This document shows positions 1-3,974 of a DNA stretch of 8,158 nt, piece by piece. The notes beneath the pieces are model-generated. The model saw only the letters and a list, made by a program, of their open reading frames with translations, made no database searches and had not been told where the DNA came from. Source of the DNA: Actinomycetes bacterium (GTDB lineage Bacteria > Actinomycetota > Actinomycetes > Actinomycetales > Cellulomonadaceae). The stretch's first letter is position 1. Each line of letters begins with the position of its first letter. A program made the position numbers and the translations under genes. The stretch lies in the NCBI GenBank assembly GCA_021793115.1, contig JAJYTJ010000167.1, forward strand, positions 1 to 8,158, given 5' to 3'.

Positions 1-2
1 AC

Positions 3-713
3 ATCGTGGTCACCGGTTTGCAGAACGCGGGCAAGACGACGCTGATCCGGGCGTTGGCAAACGAGTTCGACCCGATGGAGCGGTTCGCGACCATCGAGAA
101 GGAGCTCGAGCTGCACCTGCACGACCTGCCCGACCGGCACCCCCGGGTCGTGGCGATGGAGGCCCGGGAAGGCTCAGCCGAACATGACGCGGCCGGACAC
201 CGCGCCGGCGAGGTCACCTTGTCCGACCTGGTCGTGGATGCGTTGCGGCTGAACCTGCGCCGGATCATCGTCGGCGAGGTCCGTGGCCCTGAAGTCCTAC
301 CCATGCTCGAAGCGATGAGCACCGGGGACGGGTCGTTGTGCACCCTGCACGCCCGCACCGCCTCCCACGCCGTCGACCGGATCGTCACCTTGTGCCTGTC
401 AGCCGGCATCCAGATGACCGACACCTTCGCCTACCGGCTGCTGGCCGGGTCCGTCGACCTGGTCGTCCACATCGAGCTGCTCACCCAGGCCAACCATCGG
501 CACCGGTTCGTGTCCCAGGTGCTGGAGATCGCCGGGCTCGGGGAGAACAACCGGCCCGCGATCACCACTGTCTTTGGCCCGGGACCCGACGGCCGCGCCG
601 TCCCCCTGCACCGGCCCGCCTGCCTGCCCGACTTGGTGCGGGCCGGGTTCGACGAGCACCTACTCGACCACCGCTACGGCACCTGGACTCTCGCCCTGGA
701 CGGTGAGCGATGA
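3..713 (+). CDS. cpaF: CpaF/TadA-family pilus assembly ATPase, C-terminal part (5' truncated by window edge)
   Basis: This is the motor ATPase of a Tad/Flp-type pilus, a cytoplasmic hexameric secretion ATPase that drives pilin assembly through the TadB/TadC platform. The frame is open to the left edge, so only 236 C-terminal residues are visible; the usual N-terminal domain is missing. Counting from the first full codon, the Walker A motif GLQNAGKTT is at 5-13. The Asp-box-equivalent region TIEKELEL is at 30-37, where the more usual CpaF form has TIED. The segment ending VAMEARE follows at about 50-56. The Walker-B-like segment RRIIVGEVRG is at 86-95, and the His-box segment STGDGSLCTLHA is at 106-117. 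All core elements are therefore present and the enzyme is probably active. The stop overlaps the next start as ATGA. Among secretion ATPases, the GEVRG form and the downstream TadB/TadC genes favour CpaF/TadA over GspE/PilB or VirB11. Confidence 0.95.
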   Translation: MVVTGLQNAGKTTLIRALANEFDPMERFATIEKELELHLHDLPDRHPRVVAMEAREGSAEHDAAGHRAGEVTLSDLVVDALRLNLRRIIVGEVRGPEVLPMLEAMSTGDGSLCTLHARTASHAVDRIVTLCLSAGIQMTDTFAYRLLAGSVDLVVHIELLTQANHRHRFVSQVLEIAGLGENNRPAITTVFGPGPDGRAVPLHRPACLPDLVRAGFDEHLLDHRYGTWTLALDGER

Positions 714-1549
714 CCGCGGTCCTGGCCGGTGCGACCGGGGCCCTGCTCGTCAGCGGGATCCTGGTGACGATCACCGCGCTGCGCCGCACGCAGCTCGCAC
801 CGCCTCGACCCAAGCGGGCACGACGTCGCGTGGGGTGGGCCAGGGGCCGGTGGCTGCTGGCCGGCGGCGCCGGCCTGGTGGTGTGGGCCGTGTCGCGGTG
901 GCCGGCGGCGGGTCTGATCGTGGCTGCGGCGATCGTTGGCCTGCCCTACCTGCTCGGCTCGGCTCGGCTCGCCGCCCGGGCGATCGACCGGGTCGAGGCG
1001 ATCGAGGAATGGACCCGCCAGCTGGCCGACGTGCTGGCCACCGGGGTCGGCCTCGAGCAAGCCCTCACCGGCTCGACCGCCACCTGCCCGCCACCCCTGG
1101 CCCGGGAGGTCGGCGCCCTGGCGGCACGCCTGTCGGCACGGTGGTCGACCGAGCAGGCGCTGCGCGCGTTCGCCGACGACCTGAACGACCCGACCGGTGA
1201 CCTCGTCGTCGCCTCCCTTCTGCTGGCCAGCCGCCGCCGCGGCCCGGGCCTGGCCGGGGTGCTGACAGCGGTCGCCTCCTCGGTGGCCGAGGAGGTCGCC
1301 TCCCGCCGCAAGATCGAGGCCGAACGCGCCAAGCCCCGCTCCACCGCCCGCCTGGTCACGCTCATCACCTTGGGCGTGGCCGGGGTGCTCATGCTCAACG
1401 GCACCTACCTGGCCCCCTACCGGGATGGCCTGGGCCAACTAGTCCTGCTCCTGATCGCCGGCGCGTTCACCGGCTGCCTGTTGTGGATGCGAGCCCTGAC
1501 CCTGGCACCGCCGGCACCCCGCTTCCTCACCGAACCGGCAGGTGCGTGA
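710..1549 (+). CDS. tadB: TadB-like pilus platform protein (T2SSF family)
   Basis: This 279-aa protein is an integral membrane platform protein of the Tad pilus, which with TadC forms the cytoplasmic-membrane base contacted by the CpaF ATPase. The visible layout is a hydrophobic N-terminal segment (about 2-24) followed by a basic stretch (RRTQ to RARRR, 25-40). Further hydrophobic segments lie at about 48-60 and 66-83. The cytoplasmic T2SSF helical core spans about 97-210, including the segment from EEWTRQLADVLATGVGLEQAL onward. Two C-terminal membrane helices lie at about 213-232 and 243-262. This is the usual TadB size and topology. The ATG start overlaps the cpaF stop (ATGA), and only a weak GGTGAG sits upstream, so translation is probably coupled. 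Its own stop overlaps the tadC start (TGATG). The family assignment is firm. Calling it TadB rather than TadC rests on gene order. Confidence 0.92.
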   Translation: MTAVLAGATGALLVSGILVTITALRRTQLAPPRPKRARRRVGWARGRWLLAGGAGLVVWAVSRWPAAGLIVAAAIVGLPYLLGSARLAARAIDRVEAIEEWTRQLADVLATGVGLEQALTGSTATCPPPLAREVGALAARLSARWSTEQALRAFADDLNDPTGDLVVASLLLASRRRGPGLAGVLTAVASSVAEEVASRRKIEAERAKPRSTARLVTLITLGVAGVLMLNGTYLAPYRDGLGQLVLLLIAGAFTGCLLWMRALTLAPPAPRFLTEPAGA

Positions 1550-2445
1550 TGACCCCGCTGTGGTTGACCCTGGCCGCCGGTGGGCTCGTCGGCGGCGGAC
1601 TGGTAGTCGTCCTCGCCGGACTGAGCCCGGCCCGCCCGGATCTGGTCGACGCCGTTCACCGGCTGCTGCCCACCGACACCACGGTCCGCGAGATGCCCGA
1701 GGCTCCGACCCGGCGGTGGGACCGCGTGGGCGGCCGGTTCTGGCCGCAGGCGGCTCAGGTGCTGGGCCTGGCCCGGTACGCCGCCGACCTTCGCACTGTC
1801 CAGCAACGGCCAGAGGACCTGGCGGTGCGCAAGATCGGCTACGGCCTGCTCGGCCTGGTGTTCCCACCCCTGGCGGCCGCGATCCTGGCCCTGGTCGGGG
1901 TGCGGCTGGCGTTCGGGCTGCCCGCCGCGGCCGGCCTCGTCCTGGGTGGGGTGTTCTTCTTCCTGCCCGACCTGACCCTGCGCCAGGAGGCCACCGCCGC
2001 CCGGGCCCGGCTGCGGCAGGCCACCGGCGTGTTCCTCGATCTGGTCGCGATGGAACGACTCGCCGACGCCGGACCCACCGAAGCCCTCGACCGTGCCGCC
2101 GCCATCGGCGGCTCACCCGAGTTCACCCGCATCCGCGACGCCCTCCTGCGTGCCGAGCTGGCCGGGCAACCCTCCTGGACCGGGCTGACCGACCTCGCTT
2201 CCGCCACCGGGGTCAGCGAGTTCGGGGACGTGGCCGACATCATGCGGCTGGCCGGCCGCGACGGCGCCGCCGTCTACACCACCCTGCGCGCCCGCGCCGC
2301 CTCGCTGCGCACCCAGCTGCTCGCGGCTGCCACCGCCAAGGCGAACGCCGCCAGCGAGCACATGGTCATCCCCGTCTCCCTGCTGGGCCTGTGCTTCATG
2401 GCCCTGCTCGGCTACCCCGCCCTCGTCCGCATCCTGCTCAGCTGA
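1549..2445 (+). CDS. tadC: TadC-like pilus platform protein (T2SSF family)
   Basis: This 298-aa protein is the second membrane platform protein of the pilus and presumably pairs with TadB. Hydrophobic segments lie at about 3-24, 98-118, 122-141 and 272-296. Between the third and fourth lies a charged helical T2SSF core (about 150-268), including LDLVAMERLADAG and a DIMRLAGRDGAAVY segment typical of TadC-type proteins. The frame extends upstream to a GTG at 1483, but that would run 22 codons deep into tadB. The ATG at 1549 makes a one-base TGATG overlap and starts directly with a membrane segment (MTPLWLTLAAGG), so it is the preferred start. The stop is followed by a 14-nt gap containing a strong Shine-Dalgarno for the prepilin gene. 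Confidence 0.92.
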   Translation: MTPLWLTLAAGGLVGGGLVVVLAGLSPARPDLVDAVHRLLPTDTTVREMPEAPTRRWDRVGGRFWPQAAQVLGLARYAADLRTVQQRPEDLAVRKIGYGLLGLVFPPLAAAILALVGVRLAFGLPAAAGLVLGGVFFFLPDLTLRQEATAARARLRQATGVFLDLVAMERLADAGPTEALDRAAAIGGSPEFTRIRDALLRAELAGQPSWTGLTDLASATGVSEFGDVADIMRLAGRDGAAVYTTLRARAASLRTQLLAAATAKANAASEHMVIPVSLLGLCFMALLGYPALVRILLS

Positions 2446-2446
2446 C

Positions 2447-2451
2447 AGGAG
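2447..2451 (+). promoter_or_regulatory. Strong Shine-Dalgarno for the Flp-like prepilin gene
   Basis: AGGAG sits 8 nt upstream of the ATG at 2460, in the only real gap of the pilus operon. Most other junctions overlap and lack a good Shine-Dalgarno, so this site fixes the prepilin start. It suggests independent, efficient initiation on a subunit needed in many copies. The higher output is inference. Confidence 0.75.
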
Positions 2452-2459
2452 AACCCGCC

Positions 2460-2660
2460 ATGCCCGCACTGCTGACCCTCACCTACCTGCACGCCCTGCT
2501 CACCCAGACCCGGACCCGCATCCGCGACCGAGTGTCCAGCCAGGTGGGGGCGACCACGCTCGAGCTGGTGATCATCGTGCTCGGCCTGATCCTGGTCGCC
2601 GGTCTCCTCGTGGTCGCGATCACCGCCGCCGTCCAGCGCCGCGTCAACCAGATCAACTGA
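2460..2660 (+). CDS. Small Flp-like prepilin (class III/type IVc prepilin signal)
   Basis: This 66-aa protein is the best candidate for the major pilin. It has a 30-residue leader rich in Thr and Arg (TQTRTRIRDRVSSQVG), then the prepilin peptidase site G30|ATTLE with Glu at mature position +5. A single hydrophobic helix follows (about 34-56) and a short polar tail (QRRVNQIN) ends the protein. This is the classic arrangement for Flp/Tad prepilins, which are cut at the cytoplasmic face and polymerised through the hydrophobic N-terminus. The predicted mature protein is only 36 residues, shorter than many Flp pilins. The ATG is supported by AGGAG 8 nt upstream, and the stop overlaps the next start (TGATG). 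The gene lies in a frame that is also open far upstream as antiparallel-like noise, so it is easily missed. It could instead be a TadE-type minor subunit, but it is too short for that family. Confidence 0.85.
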   Translation: MPALLTLTYLHALLTQTRTRIRDRVSSQVGATTLELVIIVLGLILVAGLLVVAITAAVQRRVNQIN

Positions 2661-3112
2661 TGGCCCGCCTCTTCCACCAACGCGCCCCGGCCGGCACCAG
2701 CAGGCCGGCCGCCGGACGACGGATGCCACCGGATGACCGTGGGTCGATCACCCTGGAGCTGGCGATCGTGTTCCCGGTGCTGCTGCTGATCGTCACCGCG
2801 CTCATCCAGTACGCGCTGTGGTTCCACGCCCGCTCCCTGGCGTTGGCCGCCGCCCAGCAGGGCGTCGCCGTCGCCCGCGCCTACCACTCCACCGTGCCCG
2901 CGGGACGCGACAGCGCGCTGGCGTTCGTCGCTGACTACGGCGCCGACACCCTGCTGAACCCGGCCGTCACAGCCACCAACCCGAGCGTGGGGCAGGTGCA
3001 GGTCGTCGTGGCCGGCCGTTCCCTGTCCGTGCTGCCCGGCGTCGCCGGCCCGGTCGTCTCGCAGTCGGCCGTCGGACCCGTCGAGCAGTTCACCACCCAG
3101 GGCACACCATGA
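2660..3112 (+). CDS. tadE: TadE-like pseudopilin (minor pilus subunit)
   Basis: This is a 150-aa TadE-family pseudopilin, probably a minor component incorporated into or beneath the Tad pilus. A 28-residue leader ends DDRG and is followed by SITLE, giving a prepilin-peptidase site G28|SITLE with Glu at +5. A hydrophobic segment (about 33-53, LAIVFPVLLLIVTALIQY) follows, then the A/R/Q-rich amphipathic stretch characteristic of TadE (FHARSLALAAAQQGVAVARAY). The rest (about 80-150) is an extracytoplasmic domain with beta-like alternation (VQVVVAGRSLSVLPG). The ATG overlaps the prepilin stop by one base, and no clear Shine-Dalgarno precedes it, which suggests translational coupling. Its stop overlaps the next gene as ATGA. 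The family call is confident; the place of the protein in the fibre is inferred from homologues. Confidence 0.9.
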   Translation: MARLFHQRAPAGTSRPAAGRRMPPDDRGSITLELAIVFPVLLLIVTALIQYALWFHARSLALAAAQQGVAVARAYHSTVPAGRDSALAFVADYGADTLLNPAVTATNPSVGQVQVVVAGRSLSVLPGVAGPVVSQSAVGPVEQFTTQGTP

Positions 3113-3534
3113 CCCGCCGCGCTTGGCACGACGAGCGGGGGTCGGTCAGCCTCGAGCTGGCCATCATCGCCCCCGCCCTGCTCCTGCTCCTGGGCGTCCT
3201 CATCCTGGCCGGACGGGTCGAGACGTCGTCGGCCAGTGTCGAGCAGGCCGCTCGCGCCGCGGCTCGCGACGCCTCCCTGGCCCGCACCCCCGACGCCGCC
3301 CGCACCACCGCCCTGACCTCCGCCCGGCGGGAGTTGGCCGGTTCGAACTGCGTGAACACCGAGGTCACGGTCGACACCACCGGCTTCGCCGCAGCGGTGG
3401 GCACGAACGCCGTGGTCACCGTCACCGTGACCTGCACGGTCAGCGTCGCCGACCTGGCCATCCCCGGCCTGCCCGGCACCCACACCATGACCGGCACCGC
3501 GACCTCACCCATTGACACGTACCGCAGCCGATGA
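3109..3534 (+). CDS. tadE: TadE-like pseudopilin, second copy
   Basis: This is a second, 141-aa TadE-type pseudopilin. The leader is only 11 residues (MTRRAWHDERG) and is followed by SVSLE, a clean G11|SVSLE prepilin site. The hydrophobic helix runs from about 15 to 35 and is followed by the helical TadE stretch SASVEQAARAAARDASLAR. The C-terminal half is Thr/Val-rich with alternating residues (VVTVTVTCTVSV), consistent with a small beta domain. It contains two cysteines, Cys81 and Cys109, that could form a disulfide outside the membrane. It overlaps both neighbours by ATGA. Similarity to the adjacent TadE-like gene in the leader boundary and helix suggests an old duplication, with divergent C-terminal domains. 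Confidence 0.88.
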   Translation: MTRRAWHDERGSVSLELAIIAPALLLLLGVLILAGRVETSSASVEQAARAAARDASLARTPDAARTTALTSARRELAGSNCVNTEVTVDTTGFAAAVGTNAVVTVTVTCTVSVADLAIPGLPGTHTMTGTATSPIDTYRSR

Positions 3535-3974
3535 CCCGCCGTCGCATGCGTCTGCGCACCGAGCCCGAGCGAGGGTCGGTGACGGTGTTCTTCGCCATCG
3601 GCGTGTTCGGTCTGCTGCTGCTCATCGGCCTGGTCGCCGACGGCGGCGCCAAGCTGCGCGCTACCCAGCGGGCAGCCTCCACTGCCGCCGAAGCCGCCCG
3701 CGCCGGCGGCCAAGCCCTCGACACCGCTGCAGCCGCCGCCGGCAGCACCGGCCACGTCGACCCCGCCGCCGCGATCCGGGCCGCCCAGGACTACCTGAGC
3801 GCCGCCGGCGCCACCGGAACCGTCACCGTCGCGGCCGACCGGACCCGGCTGACCGTCACCGTCACCAGCACTACACCCACCGCGTTCCTGTCCCTCATCG
3901 GGATCCGGACCATGTCCGTCACCGCCCATGCCCAGGCTGTCCTCGTCGGGTCCATCACCGGAGGTGGCACATGA
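3531..3974 (+). CDS. TadG-like/Flp pilus-assembly TadE/G-like protein
   Basis: This 147-aa protein has an N-terminus of the TadE/G-like type: a basic leader (MTRRRMRLRTEPERG), then SVTVFFAIGVFGLLLLIGLVADGG as a membrane helix (about 16-39). An Ala-rich amphipathic segment follows (KLRATQRAASTAAEAARAGGQA), and then a Thr/Val-rich extracytoplasmic domain. The glycine junction G15|SVTVF matches its neighbours, but the Glu expected at +5 is replaced by Phe. It may therefore be processed poorly or remain membrane-anchored like TadG proteins. It is much shorter than classical proteobacterial TadG, which carries a long C-terminal domain. It starts with an ATGA overlap and ends with another. The role as a pilus accessory or minor subunit is inferred from family and operon position. 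Confidence 0.85.
   Translation: MTRRRMRLRTEPERGSVTVFFAIGVFGLLLLIGLVADGGAKLRATQRAASTAAEAARAGGQALDTAAAAAGSTGHVDPAAAIRAAQDYLSAAGATGTVTVAADRTRLTVTVTSTTPTAFLSLIGIRTMSVTAHAQAVLVGSITGGGT
3960..3964 (+). promoter_or_regulatory. Strong Shine-Dalgarno for the LysM/BTAD gene
   Basis: GGAGG lies 6 nt before the ATG at 3971, inside the last codons of the TadG-like gene. It selects this ATG over the upstream open frame, which extends to 3512 without stops. It is one of only two strong Shine-Dalgarno sites in the operon. Confidence 0.75.

Noticed and set aside
30..120. TIEKELEL in place of TIED in the CpaF Asp-box region as a sign of inactivity
   Set aside because: Walker A, the GEVRG segment and the His box are intact. 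A TIEKE/TIEQE-type form is, as I recall, usual for this actinobacterial CpaF subgroup.
956..970. Three tandem GGCTC units inside tadB, considered as a phase-variable repeat
   Set aside because: Three 5-bp copies in a high-GC gene are expected by chance and encode ordinary residues of a membrane helix region.
1542..2459. Long plus-strand frame leading into the prepilin gene
   Set aside because: It is an Arg/Pro/Gly-rich shadow of tadC; only its last 66 codons from 2460, after AGGAG, form a real protein.
3414..3432. Inverted repeat GGTCAC...GTGACC in the second TadE-like gene
   Set aside because: It arises from repeated Val-Thr codons (VVTVTVT) in coding sequence and has no regulatory position.
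3512..3970. Upstream extension of the LysM-BTAD frame to 3512
   Set aside because: It runs through the TadG-like gene and translates to Arg/His/Pro-rich noise. The ATG at 3971 has GGAGG 6 nt upstream and an ATGA overlap.
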